DNA from: Ruminococcaceae bacterium UBA1405
GTDB taxonomy: Bacteria; Bacillota; Clostridia; Oscillospirales; Ruminococcaceae
NCBI GenBank assembly: GCA_002305685.1
Contig: DBQB01000071.1
Coordinates: forward strand, 1 to 47,688
Direction of reading: 5' to 3'
Length of the DNA stretch: 47,688 bases
Below the pieces are notes generated by a model. That model was not told the DNA's origin and made no database searches. It saw only the letters and a list, made by a program, of their open reading frames with translations. A program made the translations under genes and the position numbers. Positions 32,154 to 40,129 of the stretch are shown piece by piece. The first letter of the stretch is position 1, and each line of letters opens with the position of its first letter.

Positions 32154-33491
32154 ATGTGGGAACGCTTTTACAAAATAAACAAGTCTCCCTTCCGGGTGAT
32201 TATTTTGGGCTTTTTTCTGGTGATACTGACAGGAAGTTTGCTGCTGATGCTACCTTTTTCCACACGGCAGGGGGTTGTGACCCCATTTTTGGACGCGCTG
32301 TTTACTGCGACCTCCGCTGTGTGTGTGACGGGTTTGGTCATATATGATACCGCCACCTACTGGTCCATATTTGGTCAGACGGTGATTATACTGCTCATTC
32401 AGGTAGGGGGGCTTGGGGTTGTGACGGTGGCCGGAGCTTTTGCTATCCTCTCGGGACGGCGGATCGATCTGATGCAGCGCAGTACGATGCAGGAGGCCAT
32501 AGCGGCGCCCAGGGTGGGTGGTATTGTGCGATTGATCGGATTTATCCTGCGCACCACCCTGATTATCGAACTGTTGGGTGCGGCGCTGCTTTTCCCCACC
32601 TTTTTTTCCGAGTTTGGCCTATTGCAGGGAATCTGGTATTCCTTGTTCCATTCTATCTCCGCGTTTTGCAACGCGGGATTTGATCTGATGGGGATCAAGG
32701 GCCCTTTTTCTTCCCTCATGTCTTATGCTGGAGATCCGGTCGTTTCTTTGGTGATCGCCCTGCTGATTGTAGTCGGCGGCATCGGTTTCCTCACCTGGGA
32801 CGATATCCGGACCAATCGGTGGCGCTTTTATAAATATCGTATGCAGAGCAAGGTGATATTGACGGTCACCGGTATTTTGATTATGCTGCCGGCACTTTAT
32901 TTTTTCTTTTTTGAGTTTTCCCAAGCCCCCATGGGGGAACGGCTGCTTCTCTCTATTTTTCAGTCCATCACTCCCCGGACCGCCGGCTTTAATACTGCGG
33001 ATCTGACGGCGCTCAGTGAAACCGGACAGTCGATTATAACTGTGCTGATGTTGATCGGCGGCTCTCCCGGTTCTACGGCAGGAGGCATGAAAACTACCAC
33101 GGTGGCAGTTCTGTTGGCGGGAGCGCTGGCGGTTTTTGGCCGCAGGGAAAACGCCCAGTTCTTCCATCGCAGGGTGTCCAGCGATACAATGTGTCAGGCT
33201 TCCACCATACTGATGATGTATCTGGTTTTGTTTTTGACCGGTGGGTTTGTCATCAGCAAGGTGGAGTCTCTTCCGATACTGGTATGCCTATTTGAGACGG
33301 CTTCGGCCATTGGTACGGTGGGACTGACGCTGGGGATTACCCCGGGATTGCAGCCGGTTTCGATTTCCATTTTGACAGTTTTGATGTTTTTTGGACGCGT
33401 CGGCGGTTTGACGTTAATTTATGCCGCTCTTTCTCATCACGGGGTGAGTGCGGTGGCGAAGTATCCCCAGGAGCGTATTACGGTTGGATAA
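32154..33491 (+). CDS. ktrB: KtrB/TrkH-type potassium uptake channel subunit
   Basis: Membrane subunit of a Ktr/Trk potassium transporter, 445 residues, with four M1-P-M2 repeats. The four selectivity-filter loops are visible: TSAVCVTGLVIYD, ISAFCNAGFDL, ITPRTAGFNT and ASAIGTVGLTLG. Start ATG 32154 (MWERFYK) has AAGAGGTG ten bases upstream and matches the family N-terminus; in-frame ATGs at 32076 and 32103 are possible. The flanking 260-base region before it holds the previous terminator and a short GGGA/TCCC hairpin near 32072-32090; I see no c-di-AMP riboswitch. Cotranscribed with ktrA 25 bases downstream. Confidence 0.92.
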   Translation: MWERFYKINKSPFRVIILGFFLVILTGSLLLMLPFSTRQGVVTPFLDALFTATSAVCVTGLVIYDTATYWSIFGQTVIILLIQVGGLGVVTVAGAFAILSGRRIDLMQRSTMQEAIAAPRVGGIVRLIGFILRTTLIIELLGAALLFPTFFSEFGLLQGIWYSLFHSISAFCNAGFDLMGIKGPFSSLMSYAGDPVVSLVIALLIVVGGIGFLTWDDIRTNRWRFYKYRMQSKVILTVTGILIMLPALYFFFFEFSQAPMGERLLLSIFQSITPRTAGFNTADLTALSETGQSIITVLMLIGGSPGSTAGGMKTTTVAVLLAGALAVFGRRENAQFFHRRVSSDTMCQASTILMMYLVLFLTGGFVISKVESLPILVCLFETASAIGTVGLTLGITPGLQPVSISILTVLMFFGRVGGLTLIYAALSHHGVSAVAKYPQERITVG

Positions 33492-33516
33492 ACCACATTA
33501 AGGAGGATATCACAGG

Positions 33517-34167
33517 ATGAAATCAATTTTACTCATTGGCTTGGGACGTTTTGGACGGCATATTGCCATGAAGCTCAACGAGCTCAATCACCAGGTGTTG
33601 GCTGTGGACAACGATGAGGATCGGGTGAACGCTGTATTGCCCTTTGTGACCAACGCACAGATTGGGGACAGCACCAGCGAAGAGTTCCTTTCTTCCCTTG
33701 GCGTGCGAAATTTTGATGTCTGTATCGTGGCCATCGGGGATAATTTCCAGAGCTCTTTGGAAACAGCTTCTCTCTTGAAGGAGTTGGGAGCTCAAAAGGT
33801 AGTGGCTAGGGCTGCGCGAGATGTGCAGGCCAAGTTCCTTTTGCGCAACGGCGCGGATGAGGTGGTATATCCAGAACGGCAGATGGCTGTCTGGACCGCC
33901 ATACGCTACAGTTCCGATCATATTTCCGATTACATCGCGCTGGGGGATGACCATGCCATCTTTGAGGTGATGGTTCCAGACCAGTGGGTTGGAAAGACCA
34001 TCGGACAGCTGGATGTGCGCAAGCGCTACAACGTGAATATTATGGCGATCAAACAAAACGGAAGGTTTTCTATGACGGTGATTACGCCGGACACCTGTTT
34101 GCCCTCCAACAGCACTATCTTGGTGCTGGGAACCCATCGGGACATCCAGAAATGTTTTCATATCTGA
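33517..34167 (+). CDS. ktrA: KtrA-type RCK regulatory subunit
   Basis: Cytosolic gating subunit of the potassium transporter, 216 residues. The N-terminal RCK domain has the Rossmann motif LLIGLGRFGRHIA and the ribose-binding acid in LAVDNDEDRV; the C-terminal RCK_C domain (about residues 140-216) is where nucleotides such as c-di-AMP bind in homologues. Start ATG 33517 is ten bases after AAGGAGG. Directly follows ktrB. It is a single RCK pair, as in KtrA, not the double TrkA. Confidence 0.92.
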   Translation: MKSILLIGLGRFGRHIAMKLNELNHQVLAVDNDEDRVNAVLPFVTNAQIGDSTSEEFLSSLGVRNFDVCIVAIGDNFQSSLETASLLKELGAQKVVARAARDVQAKFLLRNGADEVVYPERQMAVWTAIRYSSDHISDYIALGDDHAIFEVMVPDQWVGKTIGQLDVRKRYNVNIMAIKQNGRFSMTVITPDTCLPSNSTILVLGTHRDIQKCFHI

Positions 34168-34204
34168 TGGGGACATCCTTCTGCGGCAGGGAGGGGGATT
34201 ACAA

Positions 34205-34657
34205 ATGCGAGAAGTGCTTTTGCTGATGATGTTCATGCTGGTTTTTGGTTTTGGATTTTATGTGGCTTGCAGATTGGATGACCTCTTGGGGGAGAAGAAA
34301 GTTGTTTGGAGGGAGACGCAGCCCTGTCTCAAGGTGGCGGTGTCAAACCTTGTCTGTGTACAGCGGGTCATTGAGGCAATGAAGATGACGAAGCAGTTGT
34401 ATCCTTCGGCCCGATGGGTCTTGTTTGTGGTGCCAGTTGAGGCGGTGATGGAGCGGCTGCGCTGTGGAGAGGCAGATGTGGCAATCCTCCCCGGGCAGCA
34501 AAGTGCAGTGCCTTTGACGTTTTCCGGCTGGCAGTCCGCTGCCCTCAGTTCGGACGGGCGGGAGCCTCTGCCCCAGTCCCAAAGCGTTTTCTGGAAGACA
34601 GAAGGGTGTCAGGAACTTGCTCAGGATTTTGTTGTTGCGCTGTGTAACCTGAAATGA
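34205..34657 (+). CDS. Small membrane-anchored protein resembling half a LysR-type effector domain
   Basis: A 150-residue protein I cannot assign to a named family. One N-terminal helix (VLLLMMFMLVFGFGFYVACRL) anchors it. The rest, LKVAVSNLVCVQRVIEAMK then MTKQLYPSARWVLFVVP and VEAVMERLRCGEADVAILPG, follows the beta-alpha-beta pattern of the first lobe of periplasmic-binding or LysR effector domains, including the G-x-x-D-V-A-I block. There is no DNA-binding domain and no second lobe. Start ATG 34205 is preceded by GGGAGGGGG at about eight bases. It sits between ktrA and kdpD, so an accessory or sensing role in potassium control is suggested by context only. Confidence 0.6.
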   Translation: MREVLLLMMFMLVFGFGFYVACRLDDLLGEKKVVWRETQPCLKVAVSNLVCVQRVIEAMKMTKQLYPSARWVLFVVPVEAVMERLRCGEADVAILPGQQSAVPLTFSGWQSAALSSDGREPLPQSQSVFWKTEGCQELAQDFVVALCNLK

Positions 34658-34668
34658 GAAAACTGTGC

Positions 34669-34674
34669 TATAAT
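34669..34674 (+). promoter_or_regulatory. Extended -10 promoter for kdpDE
   Basis: TATAAT preceded by TGTGC (extended -10) lies 23 bases before kdpD; the -35 is poor. It would let kdpDE be expressed apart from ktrBA. Confidence 0.5.
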
Positions 34675-34696
34675 ACTTTATCAAGGAGAGGGTAGA

Positions 34697-37315
34697 ATGG
34701 ACACAGTTGTGCAGCTACAGCGAAAAGGTTCAAGGTCAAACGGAACACTTACCATCTTTGTTGGTTATTTTTCTGGAACCGGGAAAAGCTATGCCATGTT
34801 GCAGGCTGGGCAGCAGGCCAAAGCAGCTGGGACTGATGTGGTAATTGGATGGCTGTCTCCTGAAAGATGGCCGGATACCCAGCAGTTAGCGAAGGGGTTC
34901 GAAATGGTCGAGCCCAGTGACTATTTGGCGTTGGATGCCTGCCTGAAAAGACGTCCCCAGCTGATTCTCATCGATGAACTGTTCCGGGAGAATGGTGATG
35001 GCTCCCGTCACCGAAAGCGGTACCAGGATGTGGAGGAACTGCTTAAATCCGGTATCGACGTCTATACCACCCTGGATATACAGCATATCGAGAGTTTGCA
35101 GGACACCATCTCGGGAATCTTCGGGGATACAGTGGCCCAGCGAATTCCGGATCGGGTGTTTGACCGGGCGGAGCAAGTTCTTTTTGTGGATATAGAACCG
35201 GAGACCTTGCGTCAGCGGTTGCAGCAGGAGAAGCAGACGCAACGATTTTCCAGCTATTCCCTTGCCCAGCTCAGCGCACTGCGCGAGATCGCCCTGCGCC
35301 GGTGTGCGCAGCGTGTGGCCGCCTATACCCGGGGGATACACAGCAAAAACGAATACCGTAGCCATGAGCACATTCTTGCTTGCCTGTCTGCTGCCCCCTC
35401 CAACGCCAGAATCATCCGCACTGCGGCGCGGATGGCGGATGCTTTCCAATGTGGTTTTACGGCGCTTTTTGTGGAGACCAAGGCTTTTGCACGGATGGCG
35501 CAGCAGGATCGGCAGCGGTTGGAGTCCAATATACGTTTGGCTCAGCAGTTGGGAGCGTCGGTGGAGACGGTTTATGGGGATGATGTTGCCTATCAGATTG
35601 CCGCGTTTGCCCGTATTTCTGGCGCAACCAAGATTGTTTTGGGCCGCAGTGGGATCCCCCACCGGGCGCTGTTGAGAAACACCCTGCTCACCGAGCGGTT
35701 GATTGAACTGATCCCGCAGTTGGATATTCATATCATTCCTGACAGTGCCGCCAGCAGCCGTCCTTCACAGCGCCAAAGGCAGGAAGCACGGGGGATTGAT
35801 GTGTCGCTTTGTGATCTTGCCAAAAGTGCTCTGATTTTGTCTTTGACAACCTGCGTGGGATTTGGCTTTGATCGCCTGGGCTTTACCGATGCCAACATCA
35901 TCACATTGTATATTTTGGGGGTACTGCTGGTATCGATGTTTACCAGAGGTCCGCTTTATAGCCTGATTGTCTCGGTTGCCAGCGTTTTGACCTTTAACTT
36001 TTTCTTTACCGAACCGCGGTTCTCCCTTCGTGCCTACGACAGTGGATATCCCATGACCTTTCTGATCATGTTTGCGTCCGCCCTGATTACCGGTTCCCTG
36101 GCTGGCAAGCTTAAGTCTCATGCCAAGCGCTCTGCACAGGTTGCCTGGCGCACAAAGCTGCTCTTTGAGACCAATCAAAGCCTGCAAAAAGCGGGAAACC
36201 GGCGGGAAATTTTCTCCACCACCGCTAGGCAGCTGGTGCGCATCTTCCAAAGGGATGTGGTGGTCTATCGGTTGGAGGACGACGATTTGGGACAGCCTGA
36301 GATCTTCTATGCCGGTGGGGCAGAAAAAGAAAGCCTTTATCGTGGGATGGAGGAACGACAGGTGGCGCAGTGGGTGCTCAAAAACAACAAACGAGCAGGC
36401 GCCGGTACCGAAACCCTCTCTCAGTCTCGCTGTATCTATCTTTCGGTGCGCACGGGACAGCGGATATACGGCGTGATGGGAATTGCTGTGTCGGATAAGC
36501 CGCTGGACGCCTTTGAAACCGGAATTCTGCTCTCAGTACTGGGGGAATGCGCGCTGTCGTTGGAAAACCAAAGAAATCTGGAAGAAAAGGAGGCCTCCGC
36601 AGTGCTGGCAAAAAATGAACAGCTTCGAGCCAATCTTTTGCGCTCCATCTCTCACGATCTGCGCACTCCTCTCACTTCCATTTCCGGAAACGCCAGCAAT
36701 CTGCTCTCCAACGGACAGCTTTTTGATGAGAAAACCAAGATGCAAATGTATGCGGATATCTATGACGACGCCATATGGCTGATCAATCTGGTAGAGAACC
36801 TGCTGTCGGTCAGCCGTCTGGAACAGGGACGGATGCAGCTGCGGCTGTCTACCGAGCTGATGGATGAGGTGGTATCGGAGGCGCTGCGGCATATCCATCG
36901 CAGAAGCAGCCTGTATCATCTGCAAATTCAGAGCAGCGAGGAGTATATCCTGGCGCAGATGGACGCCAAACTGATTGTACAGGTTCTGATCAATCTCATC
37001 GATAACGCCATCAAATATACGCCCCCCGGTTCCACCATCCAGATAGGATGGAAACGACAGGAAGCTTCTGTGGTGGTGTGGGTAGCGGATAACGGACCAG
37101 GAATTTCCGATGAGGCTAAGCCGCATATCTTTGATATGTTCTATACCGCCTCCAATCGGGCCGCTGACGGCCGCCGCAGTATGGGATTGGGGTTGGCACT
37201 GTGCAAATCCATTGTCAATGCTCACGCCGGGGAGATCACGGTGGCAGACCAGTCTCCCCATGGAACGATTTTCACATTTTCATTGCCCGCCGGGGAGGTA
37301 GAACTGCATGAATAA
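34697..37315 (+). CDS. kdpD: KdpD-type sensor histidine kinase
   Basis: Potassium/turgor sensor kinase of 872 residues with full KdpD architecture: N-terminal KdpD domain with Walker A GYFSGTGKSYAML (usual form G-x-x-x-G-V-G-K-T) and Walker B-like LILIDEL; a USP domain at about 220-350 (GFTALFVE, KIVLGRSGIP); four TM helices at about 375-480 (DUF4118); a GAF domain; HisKA with phospho-acceptor His653 in SISHDLRTPLTS; and an ATPase domain with NLIDNAIKYTPPG, DNGPGIS and GLGLALCKSI. It overlaps kdpE by eight bases. The pump genes kdpFABC are absent here, so it probably controls the adjacent ktr genes or a distant kdp operon. Confidence 0.92.
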   Translation: MDTVVQLQRKGSRSNGTLTIFVGYFSGTGKSYAMLQAGQQAKAAGTDVVIGWLSPERWPDTQQLAKGFEMVEPSDYLALDACLKRRPQLILIDELFRENGDGSRHRKRYQDVEELLKSGIDVYTTLDIQHIESLQDTISGIFGDTVAQRIPDRVFDRAEQVLFVDIEPETLRQRLQQEKQTQRFSSYSLAQLSALREIALRRCAQRVAAYTRGIHSKNEYRSHEHILACLSAAPSNARIIRTAARMADAFQCGFTALFVETKAFARMAQQDRQRLESNIRLAQQLGASVETVYGDDVAYQIAAFARISGATKIVLGRSGIPHRALLRNTLLTERLIELIPQLDIHIIPDSAASSRPSQRQRQEARGIDVSLCDLAKSALILSLTTCVGFGFDRLGFTDANIITLYILGVLLVSMFTRGPLYSLIVSVASVLTFNFFFTEPRFSLRAYDSGYPMTFLIMFASALITGSLAGKLKSHAKRSAQVAWRTKLLFETNQSLQKAGNRREIFSTTARQLVRIFQRDVVVYRLEDDDLGQPEIFYAGGAEKESLYRGMEERQVAQWVLKNNKRAGAGTETLSQSRCIYLSVRTGQRIYGVMGIAVSDKPLDAFETGILLSVLGECALSLENQRNLEEKEASAVLAKNEQLRANLLRSISHDLRTPLTSISGNASNLLSNGQLFDEKTKMQMYADIYDDAIWLINLVENLLSVSRLEQGRMQLRLSTELMDEVVSEALRHIHRRSSLYHLQIQSSEEYILAQMDAKLIVQVLINLIDNAIKYTPPGSTIQIGWKRQEASVVVWVADNGPGISDEAKPHIFDMFYTASNRAADGRRSMGLGLALCKSIVNAHAGEITVADQSPHGTIFTFSLPAGEVELHE

Positions 37316-38009
37316 ACCTCTGATTTTGGTGGTTGAGGATGACACGCCTATCCGCAACCTGATGACAACCACGCTGAAAGCCCATGGATATCGTTTCCTC
37401 ACGGCAGCAAACGGAGCTTCCGCTATTTTGGAGGCCTCCTCCCACAACCCAGAGATTCTTCTTTTGGATCTGGGACTGCCGGATATGGATGGGGTGGAGG
37501 TGATACGTCGGGTGCGTTCCTGGTCCAATATTCCCATCATCGTTATCAGTGCTCGCAGTGAGGATACCGATAAAATCGATGCGTTGGATGCGGGAGCCGA
37601 CGATTATCTCACCAAGCCTTTTTCGGTGGAGGAGCTGCTGGCTCGCCTTCGGGTGACGCAGCGCCGGCTGGCAGCGATGCAGGGAAACTCCGGACACACC
37701 GACGCGGTGTTTACCAACGGGAAACTGCGGGTGGATTACGCAGCTGGCTGTGCTTTCCTGGATGGACAGGAGCTGCACCTGACCCCCAGCGAGTATAAAC
37801 TGCTGTGTCTGATGTGCAAAAACGTGGGTAAGGTGTTGACCCACACCTATCTCACCCAACAGATCTGGGGCCGGAGCTGGGACAATGACGTAGCTTCCCT
37901 GCGGGTATTTATGGCGACGCTTCGCAAAAAGTTGGAGCAGGAGCCTGGGTCCCCTCAATATATTCAAACCCATATCGGCGTTGGATACCGGATGCTTCGG
38001 GTGGAATAG
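37308..38009 (+). CDS. kdpE: KdpE-type response regulator (OmpR family)
   Basis: Partner regulator of KdpD, 233 residues. Receiver domain: VVEDDTPIRN, Asp54 in LLLDLGLPDMDG, IIVISAR and LTKPFS. A winged-helix DNA-binding domain follows with LTPSEYKLLCLMCKNVGKVL and YIQTHIGVGYRM. Its ATG overlaps the last codons of kdpD (ATGAATAA), giving translational coupling. A terminator follows immediately. Confidence 0.92.
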   Translation: MNKPLILVVEDDTPIRNLMTTTLKAHGYRFLTAANGASAILEASSHNPEILLLDLGLPDMDGVEVIRRVRSWSNIPIIVISARSEDTDKIDALDAGADDYLTKPFSVEELLARLRVTQRRLAAMQGNSGHTDAVFTNGKLRVDYAAGCAFLDGQELHLTPSEYKLLCLMCKNVGKVLTHTYLTQQIWGRSWDNDVASLRVFMATLRKKLEQEPGSPQYIQTHIGVGYRMLRVE

Positions 38010-38016
38010 CAAAAAG

Positions 38017-38055
38017 CGGACAGCAATCTGAGAGGATTCTGTCCGTGTTTTTTTT
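38017..38055 (+). terminator. Terminator after kdpE
   Basis: CGGACAG(C)AATC pairs with GATTCTGTCCG (38017-38045) with one bulged C, followed by TGTTTTTTTT. Confidence 0.85.
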
Positions 38056-38105
38056 CGGAAAAGCTTGTTTGAATAAATTTTTTGACGAATTTTTCCAAAT
38101 AGCAC

Positions 38106-38133
38106 TTGAAATTATACCGATTTAGTATATAAT
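38106..38133 (+). promoter_or_regulatory. iscS-iscU promoter with overlapping inverted repeat
   Basis: TTGAAA (38106-38111), a 16-base spacer and TATAAT (38128-38133). Within it TATAC (38113-38117) and GTATA (38125-38129) form an inverted repeat, a possible Rrf2/IscR-type operator. A GCCGGA/TCCGGC hairpin (38157-38174) lies in the leader just before the ribosome site. Confidence 0.6.
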
Positions 38134-38203
38134 AGAGACGTAAGAAAAAATAGGCCGCCGGATAACAGTCCGGCGCTGGATAAATAACGGAAAGGGGATC
38201 TCC

Positions 38204-39382
38204 ATGAAGCGATTTGTATATGCGGACAATGCCGCCACCACCAAAATTTCCGACTCGGTATTTCAGTCGATGGTACCGTTTTTGACCGAGCAATACGGCA
38301 ACGCTTCCAGCCTGTATTCCCTGGCCAGGGAGTCCAGAAGGGCCGTTGAGGCGGCGCGGGAGAAGGTGGCCAAGACGCTTGGGGCCGAGAGCCGGGAAAT
38401 CTATTTTACCTCCTGCGGTACCGAGTCGGACAACTGGGCGTTAAAGGGTACCGCTCTGGCGATGGGGGCAAAGGGGAAAAAACATATTGTCACCACAGCC
38501 TTTGAACATCACGCCATCCTGCACACCTGCCAGGCGCTGGAAAAGCAGGGGTTTGAGGTGACCTATCTTCCGGTGGAGCCCAACGGCATTCTTTCGCTGG
38601 ACAAACTGCGGGCAGCCATTCGCCCTGACACCGCTCTGGTCTCGGTTATGTATGCCAACAATGAGATTGGTACCATTCAGCCGATACCGGAGATTGGGGC
38701 TATCTGCAAAGAAAAGGGAGTGCTCTTTCACACCGATGCGGTGCAGGCGGTGGGAAGCCTGCACATCAACGTCAAGGAACAGAATATCGATATGCTCTCC
38801 CTGTCGGCGCATAAACTGCACGGTCCTAAGGGAGTGGGGGCGCTGTATCTTCGCAAGGGTATCCGCATTCCCAATCTGATTGACGGCGGAGCGCAGGAGA
38901 TGGGGAAACGGGCTGGAACCGAAAACAACGCATACATTGTCGGCCTGGGCACCGCCATCGAGGAGGCCACAGCGCTGATCGAGGAAAAGACCCCGAAACT
39001 CATCGCCATGCGGGATCGGCTGATCGAGAATCTGCTGAAGATTCCCCATACCCGTCTCAACGGCGATCCGGTAAAACGGCTTCCGGGCAATGTCAACATC
39101 TCTTTTGAGGGAATCGAGGGGGAAAGCCTGCTGCTGATGCTGGATATGCAGGGAATCTGCGCTTCCTCCGGTTCCGCCTGCACCTCCGGGTCCCTGGATC
39201 CCAGCCATGTGCTGCTGGCCATCGGGCTTCCTCATGAGGTTGCGCACGGTTCGCTGCGCCTTTCCTTGAGCGATATGAACACAGAGGAGGATGTGGACTA
39301 TATTTTGCAGGTACTGCCTCCCATTGTGGAGCGGCTGCGCAGTATGTCCCCGCTGTGGGAACGCATCCGCCAACAAGGATAA
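38204..39382 (+). CDS. iscS: Cysteine desulfurase (IscS/NifS)
   Basis: PLP enzyme that moves sulfur from cysteine to a persulfide for Fe-S cluster assembly, 392 residues. Visible are the N-terminal YADNAATT, AFEHHAIL with the PLP-stacking histidine, TDAVQAVG, the PLP lysine in SAHKLHGPKG, RAGTENNA and the active cysteine in SSGSACTSG. Start ATG 38204 follows AAAGGGG. Followed 41 bases later by its scaffold iscU; no iscR, hscA or fdx is adjacent. Group I desulfurase by the long active-site loop. Also a candidate sulfur donor for the tRNA thiolase at 2206. Confidence 0.93.
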   Translation: MKRFVYADNAATTKISDSVFQSMVPFLTEQYGNASSLYSLARESRRAVEAAREKVAKTLGAESREIYFTSCGTESDNWALKGTALAMGAKGKKHIVTTAFEHHAILHTCQALEKQGFEVTYLPVEPNGILSLDKLRAAIRPDTALVSVMYANNEIGTIQPIPEIGAICKEKGVLFHTDAVQAVGSLHINVKEQNIDMLSLSAHKLHGPKGVGALYLRKGIRIPNLIDGGAQEMGKRAGTENNAYIVGLGTAIEEATALIEEKTPKLIAMRDRLIENLLKIPHTRLNGDPVKRLPGNVNISFEGIEGESLLLMLDMQGICASSGSACTSGSLDPSHVLLAIGLPHEVAHGSLRLSLSDMNTEEDVDYILQVLPPIVERLRSMSPLWERIRQQG

Positions 39383-39423
39383 AAAAGACAGATATCAAAT
39401 AGAGAATAGAAAGGACGACCGAT

Positions 39424-39864
39424 ATGATGTATTCGGAAAAGGTGATGGATCATTTCGCCAATCCCAGAAATGTGGGAGAGCTTCCTGACGCCAACGGCGT
39501 GGGGGAGGTGGGCAATCCCAAATGCGGCGATATCATGCGGATGTATCTGAAGATTGAGGATAACCGGATTGCGGATGTAAAGTTCAAGACCTTCGGCTGT
39601 GGAGCCGCCATTGCTACCAGCTCTATGGCCACCGAGCTGGTCAAAGGCAAGAGCCTGGAGGAAGCGCTGAAACTGACCAACGCTGCGGTGGTGGAAGCGC
39701 TGGAGGGGCTGCCGCCGGTAAAGATTCACTGTTCTGTGCTGGCGGAACAGGCCATCAAAGCGGCTATCTCCGATTATTATACCCGTTTGGGAATCGATCC
39801 TCTGCCCATTGTGGGAGAGATTCGGGATTGCCACGAGGAAGAAGGCTGCGGCATCGGCCATTGA
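39424..39864 (+). CDS. iscU: Fe-S cluster scaffold IscU/NifU N-terminal type
   Basis: Scaffold protein of 146 residues that receives sulfur from IscS. The three cluster cysteines and the essential aspartate are visible: NPKCGDIM (Cys and Asp), KTFGCGAAIA and KIHCSVLAE. The C-terminal tail CHEEEGCGIGH adds two cysteines and a histidine not found in typical IscU. Start ATG 39424 lies eight bases after AAAGGA. Ends in a strong terminator. Confidence 0.93.
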   Translation: MMYSEKVMDHFANPRNVGELPDANGVGEVGNPKCGDIMRMYLKIEDNRIADVKFKTFGCGAAIATSSMATELVKGKSLEEALKLTNAAVVEALEGLPPVKIHCSVLAEQAIKAAISDYYTRLGIDPLPIVGEIRDCHEEEGCGIGH

Positions 39865-39904
39865 TGCCCTGGCCAGTTGGACCGGCTTTTTGTAGTGCTA
39901 AAGT

Positions 39905-39953
39905 AAGCCACCGGCAGACATTCTTTCCAAATGTCTGCCGGTGGCTTTTGTTT
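39905..39953 (+). terminator. Terminator after iscU
   Basis: A perfect 18-base stem AAGCCACCGGCAGACATT / AATGTCTGCCGGTGGCTT (39905-39946) with a six-base loop, then TTG-TTTG. Confidence 0.88.
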
Positions 39954-39989
39954 GTGATGCAATTTATAAAAACCGTCATAGATATTTGA

Positions 39990-40017
39990 TTGCTTTTTTG
40001 AGAGGTTTTACTATAAT
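39990..40017 (+). promoter_or_regulatory. Promoter for pectin gene cluster
   Basis: TTGCTT (39990-39995), a 16-base spacer and TATAAT (40012-40017); the leader before the GH28 start is about 105 bases. Confidence 0.55.
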
Positions 40018-40129
40018 GAGGATAGGATTCCTTTGAAAATGGAGTTGGGAGAGGTAGTCGTGGAAATTAGGACATGAAATTTCCGGATATAATTTGTTCC
40101 CAATCTACGGACAACAAGGAGTTGACAGA

